64,000 nt of DNA, taken from positions 16,841,358 through 16,905,357 of the forward strand of contig SFZH01000008.1 in assembly GCA_021234535.1 (NCBI GenBank), read 5' to 3'. A program made the translations under genes and the position numbers. This DNA is from Stichopus chloronotus (Eukaryota; Echinodermata; Holothuroidea; Aspidochirotida; Stichopodidae). The stretch's first letter is position 1; each line of letters begins with the position of its first letter. The notes below the pieces were generated by a model. It saw nothing but the letters and a program-made list of their open reading frames with translations. It was not told the DNA's origin and ran no database searches. Shown here in pieces: positions 1 to 13,800 of the stretch.

Positions 1-540
1 ACCATAGTTTGGCGCGGAGCGTACAAGAAAATTTTGGGTTTTGCAAACCCCCCAGATGGCCGGAAATAGCCCTTCCCAAGTTTTTTCAGCTGCATGAACC
101 CAGCCTTGAAATATAGATCTCATGTCTACAATTTCTCAATTACTGAGAAAATAATTAGTCTGCGAAAAATGAAGCAATGCCGAGATGAGCTTTCAAAGAA
201 ACGTTTGGCTCTACAAACCACTCAGATAGATGAAAACTGCCCTTCCTGGGTGTTTAACATGCAGACATACATGCTCCCAACCCTGCATTCCACCCCTGCC
301 TTGGTAGGCCTGCCACATAAATTGAGGGAATTACTATTTAGCGATATCGCGGGGGGGGGGGGGGGGGAAGCGAAAATGAGATCAAGCAGGGTCGCCCTGT
401 TCGCCCTACTTTCCCTGGCTATGCCTATGCTCCTGGGTATTTCTGGCGAAGTCCTAAAAAAATATCGCAATATGGCCAGGGAGGGGGGGGGGGGGCGATC
501 GCCTCCATCGTCCCTCCTTGGCTACGCCCCTGAGTAGACA
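1..540. repeat. Dispersed repeat patch with poly-G tracts
   Basis: This stretch contains two long G runs (about 350-367 and 483-494) and ends in a block reading roughly 'ccttggctacgcccctg'. A similar tail recurs near 1034-1053, and a looser G-run-plus-tail block lies at about 19272-19370, so it is probably the end of a dispersed element. The 147-codon plus-strand frame at 94-537 is driven by the homopolymers and by repeat sequence, so I do not call it a gene. Family not identified. Confidence 0.45.
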
Positions 541-3500
541 CTTTGGTAGTCGTGGCGGTTTGAACAGGGCTTAAGATGCACCGACTGCACCCGACTACAA
601 GTGAACATATTTAATCGGGCCCGGCGACGGCTTACGACACAACTGAACTCTAGTCGTGGAACCGATCACACCGCCACAATTACAGCAGACGCGGTGGGTG
701 GTCGCCGTCGTGTCGCAGATTGTCGTGGCCGTGTGTCCCGGGCTTTTTATTGTATCTAGTTCAATGATATCCACAGCCACAATGACATAACCATGAATGC
801 GCGTTTTTTAGCTTATTATCTCATCACCCCACATAGTATATGTATCTAGTGAAGATATATTGTGGTCAGTTTGGGCCTGTGTACATTTTATGACATAAGT
901 GGAGAGGTTTTATCTTCCTGCTAAAAGTGAACGATATGTCAAGATAAAAAATATTTCATAGCTGACCCTTCAAACACATGGCTGGAAAAAATGGACCTCC
1001 CTCAACTTGGGATGGGTCGTTCGAACGCTCCGACCCCCCTGGCTACGGGCCTGTATTCCCTCAAGTTTACCTATATACATGTAGTAGGCCTATATTGATA
1101 CTAATCATGTCAATTCCCGCTTATTTCTGATATTTTCAGCAAGACATGCAGTATTTAAAAAAAATGGGGAATGTGGGGGGGGGGGAGCATGGCCCAATGC
1201 CCCCCCCCCCCCTGTGTACGCTAGTGAATATGCTCTTGGTAATGACGCTGGGTTTTCCAATATTCCGCGTGGTTATGAGCAGGTTAAAATTAATTTTAGT
1301 GGTTTTTGCTAACCCTGTTTTGTCCACATAAGTGTTATTAATTTATAGTACAGAAATGGATGGATGGATGGGTTACAGTATGTGATTGCGTGTTCCATTG
1401 TTGAGCTATAAAATGTTGAAAGATATGCGTGCTTAATTTTGAAATCGTCAGTTTCGCAATAATTTAGGATGTCCTTCTTGTACAACTCATTTTAAAGGCT
1501 TTTCAATGTTTCCCTTGAAAATGAAAAAAAAATTGAAATGTTAAATAAACAATTGGGACGTTCACTGCTTTTTGCATAGCATGTTGTATGGTGATGGCTC
1601 GTGTAAGTCACTCAATAACTGTAAGACAGTTGCCACTTTTCATAGAAATTGGTGCAATGGTTCCCTCAAAACCAAAAACAAGAGAAGAAATTTGAGTCGT
1701 ACAAGAATATTACATCAAATTATTGTGCAATGTACGATATTAGTAAGTTTCCTCGTTTTATTCCTAATCTCATGAACGTCAAATGAAAATGGTATTTGGA
1801 CCATTTGGACTCATTTCTTTTTTTTTCAAATTTTGTGACAGATATTTTCTATTTTGTTCACTTTACATACATTATACAGTAACAATCATAATGCGAAACC
1901 CCGTGTAATTGATAAATACAAAATATGACGGAAACATAGACAGAGCTTTTTCAACTAAGAACAAAATAATCAAGAAATTACGGGTTGGCAGAGACAACGA
2001 TGTAAGAAACAATTTAATGGATGAACTGCTTCGAACGTCGTTACCCATACAAATCACTTTATTTAAGCACCGATATACAGTCGGGCTGAATTGGGGGTAA
2101 ACTAAATTCATCTTTGCACGTTACTACCCAGGGTAAAGTTCAAAATAATAATGTTGGGATAGTAAACTTCAAAATCGCATTTAATACTTATTTACATCCC
2201 ATTTTTACTACTGCACTAAACAAGAAAGAGATAACACAAAGAGACGATTAAATTGAACGGTTCATATCTATTTTTCACGCCAGTGACTCAGGTATTTTCA
2301 TGTTTGAAAAGGTACATGCAAAAACAATGTTTAAGTGTAAGGTCTAAGTAGTTCATACGATGCTGGAATACTTGTCATATTGACAGAATATGGATACAAA
2401 TTTGTCAAAGGTAGTGAGGTATGGCGCAATTTTACCTTGATATGGTTTCGTGGTAATTCACATAATACAAATCTGTTCGACGTAAACATTTACACAACAT
2501 GGATTTTATAGGTAGCGACCTCTCATGCATAATCAGTTCAGTTTGGTTTCACGTATTTTGCTTTATTCTCTCTTCCGTACATAAATTCTTGTAAGCATGT
2601 ATATACTTATTCTTTGTTGTGTGTCCACGAAATTGGGTATACTATTTGCAGCAAATTTTTATTTCAAGTTTTTCTGTATTTTTTTTTTCTACACGTGTTT
2701 AGCGGAGAACCACTTCAGAAGCCTCTTGTATGTTCCAAGATTGTTCCTGGTCATTAACTTATCGTTTCTCTATAATTTCAGGGATTATACTTCTTTTTCA
2801 GGTTTTCTTTCAATTCCAGAAAGGTTCAAAGATGCCCGAGAATAATCATTTAATCTGAACCGAGTGATGTTGATAATGTACATTTGTTTGGTATAATTTG
2901 AACTTGACGGGGTTGAACCAATGAACCCACAAGTTCGCTCATAACTTTGTATCTGATGGGATTTGGGGGAAAGCCTTCAGCTGATACCTGACACATTATT
3001 AGCATAGACCATTCTCAATTGATTGGTTTGTTAATACATATACTTTCCTCATTCTCACTCCCAATTTACTAACTCATACGCATAGAAGCCACTGAAATAA
3101 GCTTTCTTATATTCTCGTATCCTCCAAGAGTTTGTCTCTTTAAACATAAAGGTGAGAATATTTACTTTACTATACAGATTTCATCTTAGAGTTTTGTCCA
3201 GCTTCATGAAGTAAAAAAAGATCACCTACACGAATAACATTGTAATCAGTTTATTATGTTCATTAGTGGCGTATAAGAGACTATTACTAATGAGAGGAAC
3301 CTAATTGCAAGTGACGGTTCTTAGCTAATGTTGCACCTGACACCGACACCCCATTTTCTGAGGAGAGAACTCATGCAAGTAAGAGTTAATTGAGTGCTGA
3401 AGGATTTTCGGAATGTCTCGTTGACCTCTGTTTCCGGGAGAGGCTACGATTCCCTCCCTGGGTGTTACGGTCTTTTTTAAGATTTTTTTTCTTTCGTTAA

Positions 3501-4600
3501 ACTTTCTCCTTCTTTTGCAATCGGCAAGTGAAACAGTTAGTATCTCTACATGAGAGCAACTGAAAATTGAATATTTTAGACTTTCTCATATGAGGTCTAG
3601 TGGTCATTACTATCAGTTTAACGTTATAGCTTCTGTCTCTAAATATTGTTCAATTTCTACAGAGGAACATATTGCAACATACTATGACGCTATTAATTGT
3701 TTTTCCTGAGCTCTGTACTGAGAACTGTACTGTAGTAACCACAGGTTACCAGCTGAAGCCATTGCTGGTGTGATGATGTGGTGATGTAAGTTGATGATGT
3801 GTGGTAGCACAGGTATAGCACTGCATTTTCCAGGAACAAGATATAGAGCATACTCGTATGTCGTATTTCGAAGTTGAAATGACACCAGTAAAAGTCTACT
3901 TATATAAATAACATAAATTCCTTCATTTATATGACTTGCAATAACATATTCATCTCTATTGTACTATAGACGTTCATTTATTTTGACACAACTTCACATT
4001 TCCACTTCATAGGACGAATGTTTTCCACATTGTTTGATAACAGAACAAGAGCTGTTTTTCTGATAATGATTCCTGTACGAAAAATAAGCAGGTCAACCTT
4101 TCTCACCATTTTCCACAGGTGTCATTGATCAATCACCATTTCCTGACAAAAATTGTCACAGTTGAAATAACAAAGTCATAAGTATCAGATACTGTATTGC
4201 TCATTTGTGAACTGAACAGAAAAATCTAAGGCGTGTGATGTCGAATTCAATCAACAAAATTAGGCTTTCAGATACCCTTTTGCCTCAGAATTTCTTTTTT
4301 ATGAGGCCAGCAAATAAGTATGGCATACTACTCTACAAACACAGACATACTTTATCACAAACCAGTATAATGTAATTGACATGGTGCATAGATGAAGTGT
4401 CATCATTATAATTTCAGGACTAGTAAAATTGGTACAGCCACTACACTTAATCTAATTGACAGGTTAAGTTTCAAATTATTACTCTCCTAAAATTTGCAAG
4501 CATTGCCAGTGTTTGTCTACAGGAGAGCTCAATACCCTCTCCCCGTAAGAAAAGACAGAAAAGCGGAACTTTATCAGCAGAGGTTTTATCATTTTGCCCT
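541..4600. other. Non-coding flank, no gene seen
   Basis: Short frames only, none with splice context or a recognisable motif. Contains a (ATGG)n microsatellite near 1357-1372 and facing poly-G and poly-C runs at about 1176-1212. AT-rich unique-looking DNA otherwise. Confidence 0.5.
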
Positions 4601-5300
4601 CAAGTACTCCAGATGAAGTTGACCCACACCAAAAACAACTCCAATAATGACATGTACGTACAGCATCCGATCAGAACAACTGTGACGTTTGAAATTTTCT
4701 CCCCTTTGTAAATAGTGTGTTTACCAGCTTTCATTTTATGACCTCTGATGACCCCACATGACCTTTGACCTCTAGAAACACACTCATCTTATTCACTAAG
4801 AAAGTTGTACATACCCTCTAAGTTTAAAGTTCGAGCAATGTGCGGTTCATCCGTTCATGAGCTGCAAACATGAATTGTGTTTATTTAGTCTACAGATGAC
4901 CTCAGGTGACCTTTACGGTCACCAAAAACAATTCTAACCAAGATCTTTAAATGTCATACCTACACACCGATTTTGAACTGTCTCGCACATTCTCTTTAAA
5001 AATATGGAATGTTCACAAGCTTTTTACATTGTGACTTCTTATAACCCCATATGACCTTTGACCTACAAAAGACCAATACGATCTCATTTACTAAAGGGCA
5101 GTACATTCTATCCGAATTTGAAAATGATGCAACTCGTTATTTCTTAGATACTGCAACATTTGTCTTCATTCTGCCTGCTGGTGACCTCAGATGACCTTCG
5201 ACCTACACCAAAAACAATCCCAGCCGAGGTCTTCATACGATCTACCAACACACAAACTTTGGCCCACCTCCCCTTCCAAAACTAGAGCGTTCACGAGATT
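4600..5300. repeat. Tandem repeat, ~145-bp unit with DR1-like sites
   Basis: Diverged tandem units recur every ~140-148 bp, each with a 'tgacctNNNgacct'-type core followed by 'accaaaaacaa'-like sequence and a 'gttcacgag/gttcacaag' block. Cores start near 4759, 4907, 5052 and 5192. The pair at 4759 and 5052 is 293 bp apart and shares the exact 13-mer TGACCTTTGACCT, the reverse complement of a perfect DR1 nuclear-receptor element. The repeat is clear by eye; any regulatory role is inference. Confidence 0.7.
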
Positions 5301-7620
5301 TGTCCCACATACACACACCCTTGCACGCACATACGCAGACACATACACCGAAATATAATCGCAAAGATTCCTTGCCTAAACCAGATTTCGTAAACTAAAT
5401 CTTGAAATGTTGCATGACTTGTTAATAAGGATCGTGTGACACGAAAAAGACATCTTGGAGTACTAAGTGCATTAAGTATTAAAATGTTAAGATCCATCAA
5501 AGACCAATCAAACACGCCACATTAGTGACTCACGGTTGCATCATGATGACAAATTGGCTAAGTATGCACATTTGTGACGTCAAGATATGGACTCTTATGA
5601 TATCTTGTATGTTAACCTTTCTTCACTTAACCTTTATATCAAGGACATTTCAGAATTTTAAATACCAAGAGGGTTTTATTTTGGAATCATGTATTTTCTT
5701 CTCCAAAAATATCGATATCACTTACCAAATGTGAAACAGTAATGAATTAATTAATGTAATTACGTAATTAAGAGGTAGTACATATAGGCTTAACAAAAGA
5801 AACACTGACACTGTGCAACTCTCCGTGTCATCTTTGCATTTTTATCAAACTTTGGAAAGTCATATCTCAAAAACGGCGATAGATGTAAACAAAATGCTAA
5901 CAGATTTTCAGTCAGGGTTTTACTATGTAACTTCTGAATGATGTCAGCCCTCGTCTAGATACACACACACAAGCTTTAATTGTCATTGACTGATTGGATT
6001 GTACAAAAATACTACTCTGTGAATTCGAAAGATCGTCGTTTACTTTATATACGTTATGTAAACGCTATTTGTTTCATTTATTCAGTCAGCTATATGCTAC
6101 TCCACACCAGCTAACGATTAAAAATTGACTAGCCAGATTCATCATTCAGATGATGGTGATGCGTATGATGCTGATGATAATGATAAAGTATCATACAAGA
6201 ATTTCCCTGACCAACTAATGGGTGAGATTTCGCTCAAATTCAGTACAAAAAGTTTACCTGAATATCTGAAACATTTAGTTTTATTTATAATAATCATAGA
6301 TGTCACGAAAATTTCTTGTGTAGAACATCTTATGTGTTTTGACAGGCACTATAGAAATTGCTTACTAGTTTTCTTTGGCTCTTACAAAAAAAAAATAATA
6401 ATACTATGACATGAATGTCAAAAGTAGCTGAAGGAGAGAAAAGTACTCTTTTATATACCGACCGGATCAAAACAGAAATTTCAATCACTTAGTATCGTTA
6501 CCATTATTGCATCATGACCATGTGCAAATACAAGTGTATCACCGGAAACAACACCAGCTTTTCTCCCACGGCAGGATGGCTGCATGACGTGATCGATCAT
6601 TTGAAATCTAACGTAAGGGGATTATGTGTAACATCCCCCTCAGTGTCTGCTTTATTGGGATAACCGTTAGCTGTCTTGCTAATCAAATCTTGTTAGTATT
6701 TGACATATCTGAATAACTAACATTCTTGTAAATGGTGTCTGAAATGGTTCATTATCATCAATGCTAAACACTCAAACAAACAAATGCAACTGAAAGCAAC
6801 ACAACAGTATACGGACAACTTCAATGACTACTTGGCATATACTTGCACGACCAGTACTACTTACAATCTATTACATAGTAGTATAAAATTAGGGAGAATG
6901 GGTAAGCTCTGATTGACTGATCATGACTTCATCTGATTCATGCTTCTCCTCTTCACATAAACTACCCATCACAAATTGTCAACGTGCTCCGTTTTGATAG
7001 TTACTCACAGTAAAACAATTGAAATGATAATGCCACCAAGTCATATTATCAATTAACATGTTAACATGCAAAAAGTTCATTTATCAAATAAAATATATTT
7101 TTGTTTTTGTCTTATACTGGCGGGCTTCAAGGACAAATAACATGTGAGACGACTTCACATTAATGAACTTTTGAAGACTACAGTAGGGTTACAGTAGTAC
7201 AGCTGACATTAGTAGGAAAAACTCCGAATTTCGTACGATACTATCATTTCTTCAAGAAAGCTGGTGAAAGCTGTTTGTTCGCTTAGTATACACGTTATTT
7301 CTGTACCTGACACCAACACAGAGTCATCCTCAGTTTTTCTTGGAGGAAAAATATCCTAAAATTTGATAGCTTGAAAAGTATGTTGTTCCTAACCTCTTAG
7401 TAATTTTTCAAAGCATCAGTGATCGGATCTGGTAAAATAATATAAAGATTTTCAAGCATTCTCCATTAGTAGTAAAGGATATTGGGAAGAATAAAAACAG
7501 CAGTGTAGACGTCGTAGAAACGACGTAACACTTTGACTTCAGCATTAACTTTGTAAAATTGATTCTATTTTATCGCTGAAACCTCAAACCAAATTCCCAC
7601 AAGGAGAATAGTATATGCTA
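5300..7620. other. Non-coding 3' flank of the P450 gene
   Basis: No supported exon on either strand. The frame at 6125-6409 has no ATG at its start, no splice context and a low-complexity Asp-rich beginning. Contains a short CA run near 5960 and ordinary AT-rich sequence. Confidence 0.45.
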
Positions 7621-7626
7621 TTTATT
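7621..7626 (-). terminator. Candidate polyadenylation signal (AATAAA) of the P450 gene
   Basis: AATAAA on the minus strand about 200 nt downstream of the P450 stop codon (7828-7830). Position and motif fit; cleavage site unproven. Confidence 0.4.
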
Positions 7627-7827
7627 CCCTGAATTCACTGTTGCTAATGATTGATCCATATCATGAACCATTCGTGGAAGTAAGTCCAACTTAGTCTGTC
7701 GAAGCTTAATCTGGTAAAATATCTAAAACCGATTGTGTCCAATAGCAATGAGAAATAAAAAGAAGGAAACATATGTAAATGAAGCATAGTGTGACTGGCC
7801 AACATTCAATACATCACTGCAACTTGT

Positions 7828-10800
7828 TTACTCTCGGGGGATGACGTGAAGAGTAATACCTTTGGCAGGAGCTATAGAGTTTCTTCCGAACTGAAGAGGA
7901 ATCTGTGATGGAGACGAAGAAATGTTCGCTAAAAAGTAACTGTAGGAGACAAAATCAGATTCATTTTCATAGGTCTGAAATCATACGTAAGAAGAGAAGA
8001 CTTAAAACAAGGATTATAATTCAATTTAAAAAAAATGGGTATTTTCCGAGGGTATTGGCATACAAAACGGAGATTAATAAATAGGACGACCACTTTGGTA
8101 AAGACATGTGACTTGCGTTAATGGTTAACTTGAATGGGTGAGACTTAAAAAGAAAAGTTGTAAGGAAGTGATCATCAAAAAAACAAGCAGCAACTTTCTT
8201 TATTTCAAAGCCATATTCTTTTTTTATTAGTATCCTTTACTTAACATTCACAGTACCTGCGTCTCCTCGCAAGGCTCAAACTTGAAATTTTGGACCATCC
8301 TAACAATGGTAATTTTGAGAACCATAAGCGCAAATCGCATTCCGATACAGTTTCGAGGTCCTGTCCCAAATGGTAGATACGCAAATGGATGTCTCTTCTC
8401 CTTGGCTTCCTTTGTGAATCTGTAGTCGAGGTCGTACATATATCGAATAAATAGAGTGAATAAACCACAGACTAATAAAAGGTATGCTACACCAACTTTA
8501 TTTTGCCATACAACAATTGCCTGCCTACAGGGTGTGAGTTACTATTAAGCGATCTTCTCCATTAAAGTTGACGAAGTTCCATATGGTGAAATTATGTTGT
8601 TGTCATTCAGTCATCGATACCCTCCGTTTTACCCTCTTCTTTTTTCAAAAGGAATCCAAGGCAGAATCTTGCCCAGTTTGTTAGCTTTTCGGTGAAATCT
8701 TTCCACAAAATGGACAATTTTGTCAGTTTAGAAGATCGACTTTTGTTAATTCAGGTCGTTTTGCAAAAGTAACGTTTTCATTATTTTTCCAGCAATTTCG
8801 AGAGCCAATTGTAGCAATCGCTTTGCCATCTGAGTGGTTTAAAAGTTCTTGCTTTAAAATGATATCTATGAAATAACAGCTGGTTTGCATTCCAGGGATA
8901 ACCTGGGTTATTTACTCATATAAAAAACAGTGAGCAACTATTTTGATTTATATTTAGGAAACATTAATTTCATTATCTTTATTGTGCAGATTTGATGAAT
9001 AGAAAAGAATTCCATGTATTCTTTGAAACTTCGACATAACGCAGAAAAGGTTGATTCATCACTTTGTTACTATTATATAACTGTATTGCACGAAATAAAA
9101 CATAAATATACTAAATATACAGTAACAATTCCATATAACCCTGTCAGACGTTCAGTCCTTCATATTTTTTCCTGTCTTTTGAACACTGAGATTATTTGCT
9201 TCCTTGCAACTTTTAAATACTGCTTGCTTAAAATACTTGTCGCGTACATCCACAGCTTGTTTTCAGCAACTAAAAGAACTGTGATGCACTTTTCATGAAA
9301 GAGCATATTGAAACAGAAGGTATTTACATACTTGGATATGGTACATATTCAAATACGGAAGTTGACTTGCCTCTCAGGATCAAATTTTTCTGGCTCTGGC
9401 CAGTATTCAGGATTATGGTGTACTCCTATGATATTCATCAACAAGGTCACTCCTTTGTCAAATTGGTAGCCGTTTATAGTAATCGGCTCCTGGCAGACAC
9501 GATCTGTCCTGTACAAAGGTAAAGGAAAAGGTGGACATCAACGTTGCAGATATTTTGGCTATTGAATATAAACGTCTAACACGTTGAGGATGTCGGCATT
9601 TTGAGAACAGTAAAGTGTCACACACATTCTGAACTACCCTGCAAAGTGTTTTAATACCTCTTCATACCTCTCAACACCTCTGATGAAAAACATTCCAACA
9701 CCATACGTATCTTGTCGCATTCATGAACTAAGTACATTTAACTGCCTGACCAACTGAAGTGTGAAGATCCTGTATTTACTTCTTTTGTTTTCTTTTCCTT
9801 TTTTGTGCTCCAATTTTAACTAGAGCTCAGAAACGATACAATCATAGCCAAGACCAGTCTGGATCCGAAGACGGATCTCCAAGGAAGTATTGGTGATACA
9901 TCGCATATTAAACAGAGTGTATATATTGTAAGACTCACACGGGCCAAGGAGGGTAAAGCCTGAGAGTTTCACTGAGAAACATGTCGAGATACTCCATCTT
10001 GCCAACAGTAGCATAGGTCACGGAATCCCTATCCGGAGCCATTTCTTGCACCTCTTGAAATAGTTTCTCTTGTAATTCAGGGTTGGTAGCGAGGAGGTAC
10101 GAAACAAAGGACAAGGCAACATTGGTTGTTTCATAACCGGCAGAGAGGAGAAATAAGGACTATACAGAAACAAATCAAGAAATTACAATGACGTAAAGAA
10201 GGAACGGTGAACGTTATAATTCAGGGTTGGTAGCAAGGAGGTGCGAAACAAAGGACAAGGGAGGCAATATTGGTTGTTTCGTAACCGGCAGAAAGGAGAA
10301 ATAAGGACTATAGAGAAACAAATCCAGAAATAACAAGCAATGACGTAAGGAAGGAACGGTGGACGTTGTAATTCAGGGTTGGTAGCACGTAGGTGAGAAA
10401 CCAAGGACAAGGCAATATTGGTTGTTTCATAACCCGCAGAAACAACTGATGTAGGAACGCAAAAAAGAAAACAAAAACCACTGAGCCCTTGCAGGAACGT
10501 TGGAGACAATGGTGTGCAGATAAAACCCGAACCATTCCTTTATACTCCCATAGAAGGAAAACAACTACCTTGCGAAACACAAAATCACAGGTTCACAGAT
10601 CACAAAGTTTTATAGGTTTTTTTTCCTCATTGCAGTTCATTCTCTAATAGCTACTGGTATCCCTCGGTGAAAATTCATATAAGCTTAAATTGTGTTTAAG
10701 CTCACAAGGATTTTCAAGTTATTTTGTAATTCCTTTTCCTATATTCAGATTACGATTTACGTTTATATTGTAAATATCAATAGTACAGTTTAGAACTCCA

Positions 10801-13800
10801 TCCATCTAACTTTTAGGTGAAGATGACACTTCTTCTTTACGTTAAATTAACAAATCGTTTTATAGGAAAAAACAACGAGAATATTCCAAGACAAGCAGCC
10901 TATAAACAAATATTGTGATACAATTCACTCAACAAATTCTAGGCAACATTCCAGAGCATTCGTTCATAGGTATATGGACAATATTGACGCAACAAAATAC
11001 ATTGCTGGAATAGTTTTACAAAGTAAGCCTGATCTCCTTAAGTAATTTAATTAAAATCTCCGAACACACTTTGCAGTTGTAAAATATCCTAACCCCCTTG
11101 TTGTCGACAATGACATCTTTGACTAATGTGTGCTCTTTTTTAAGCAAAGTGTGATAAGCAGGTGTCAGAAAAGGTGTAGCTCAGTCTACCTGACCCGTTA
11201 TTTCGTCTTCACTGAGTTCGGTTTTCTGATGAACACTTTTCTCTTCTCCAACAAGTTCGGGGATGCCATTAGCTACATCAGTGTTCTTGTGGACATTTAC
11301 CATCAGCTGTAATATGTCGACGCGCTGAAATAAACAGATTAGAAAACAAAGTGTCGATGATGACTTCAATTAAGAAATAATGTCGTACATTAAGATCACT
11401 TAAGGATGCTATTTCTAATGTTAGCATTAACGATCGCTAAGCTATTTTCTTAACAAATATGATCTCCATTTTAAACTATTGTTACTGTCAAGTTTTTGAA
11501 TGAATTTTTTCTTGAACATGGCAATTGAGCAACACAATGTCAACACTCACAAATCATCAGTACTACGTATTACTAAGATAGACATTTGATGTAGATGACG
11601 GGTGGTGATTCATTTCTGTAAGTTAGTCTCACCTTACTGCCTTGATCCTGCCGCAATTTCACTGCCTTTTTAACTACGTCAGAAAAGAACCGTTTGCTCC
11701 TTTGTGGGAATATACCAATATTCAAGAAGTTCAAGAGAGGAGCAACTTGAGGAAGAAGTGCTGCGGAAGGTAATAAAAGTCAATTACCCCATGGTGTCAC
11801 ACTGACCCGGTATGATGCATGGGAAGTGTTGATCACACAACGTATGTAACAAATTCCATGTGATGTAAACGCGCTGTTGTCAATAAACTGTTTAAAATGG
11901 AAATTGTAAAAACAAAAATGTAAATTCACAGAAAATAAAGAAATGCACAAGGAATACAGAAATGTTCTGGTAATTAGTTGTCAGAAAATTTCCGTCATGT
12001 TTATTTATTTCTTTGTTTTATTTTCTGTAAATTTAAAGACTTTTCTCACAGTGTAATTTTCAGTCTCATGTCCAACACACCACAGAACGTGAAATCAGGC
12101 AAGTACGATATAATGCCTGTAATATGAGACTAGCTCTTTATCTGCCTGTACCATGTATGTTTTACATATGTGATATTTATCTTAGGTTATTATTCAGTGT
12201 AACTGTACCTACAGTATCTTTGTTTTCATATATACAAACTTCAACTTGATACACAATAGATCATTATGGAAAGTGGAAGATGGAAGCTTCATAATTCTTG
12301 AGCAGATTTTTGTCACCCTTTTATTGTGACGTGTACACAAACTGCAAGGCGCTCAATAATGTGTGCTACACTTTACTCCACTGATACGTGTTACCTTTAA
12401 TTGCAAATATATCATTACTAAGAAAGTAACTGAAGATCACGTCATCAAATAATCATAAATCATCATCATTAATGTCATGGTCACAATGTAGTTGTTTTAG
12501 TTTTGTAAAGCATAAAAGGGCATCATTCTTCGATATTCCTTGAATATTATCATTAAGTATATAATTATGAGCGTGAAGAAGAGTTTCTTATCATGTCCTA
12601 ATACTCTTCAAATACTGTACTTATATGACGATTCACAACATTCATGACAGGCACTCTTCACGACGTTATTTCGCTGGTTTTATTTGACTGCACGATACTT
12701 CTTACATTTTTCAACCATTTCAGTAACTCCAATTGTTCATAGTAACTTCATTTGTTCAGTTTACCAAGACATTACTTTAAAGCAATACTCACTGGAAATT
12801 ATAACAACTGAGTTGTTAAAACTAAAATTAACTAATGGTTTTGCATTTTCGACGAAAGGACTATTTGGATTTTCTAGGGTGTCAACTTGGATTCCAAATC
12901 CTGCCTTAGCGATGCAGTTCATGGTCAGACCGCCGTACATTCTGAAATTAGAAAAAAAAAATGTGGAAATGATAATTTTGTCATAATATTGCTTGGCGTG
13001 ACCTGTAGTTGACAAGACAGCCCCTAAAAATGTAAACCAAAGGAAAAATTCTTGCTTGCATAGATCGTTGCTTGCATATGACTGACATTTTTTTGTAAGT
13101 ATTAAGTTATGTAAATATCAGATATCTAACTTTTTTGTCGTTGTATTTGAAATCAGGAATCTGCCAAACAGTAAAATGCATTTCAAAGTTGATGACATTG
13201 CCTGGATCACCTTTTCCAACATGGTAATTTGAACTGGTTATGGCTTTTCCTAATTGCTTCCTCTCTTAAACATGCATGTTTCAAGTAACTTACTTCTTCA
13301 CTTCAATATTTGGATTGGATGCTATTGCAATCTTCATGTGTTTGATGAGAGAATCGCAGCTGTCATTCAGCAAGGCTGTAATCTTATGAGAAAGACAAGT
13401 ATACATAAGCCTAATTATACTCAAGGCATGCAACTTATTGCCTGCTTGTCATCTAGCAAGAACAACCAGTTTACAATTAGAGGTTGTAAAAGCAATGTTG
13501 CACGTGAACTATTCTGACTATTCAAATAGTTAATCATTCAGACATATTCACTGGATTACAAATTCGGAGTCCTAGGCCTATACATATATATTCTCTTAAA
13601 TTCGTAACAAGTACAAACTTCATGGTTTAATCCTTGCACGTACAAAATGCTGCACTTTGTCTACCAAAACTTAAAATTGATTAATGAACTTTGTCTCACT
13701 CATTTCTTGGATAGCATATAGTAGACCTAAAATGCTCAAATGGATTATTTGTGAGAGACTGAATCATGATCTTTCGATCAAAAATAGTAATATTCACTCC

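Noticed and set aside
94..537. 147-codon plus-strand ORF
   Set aside because: Frame kept open by G homopolymers in repeat sequence; no domain, no splice context.
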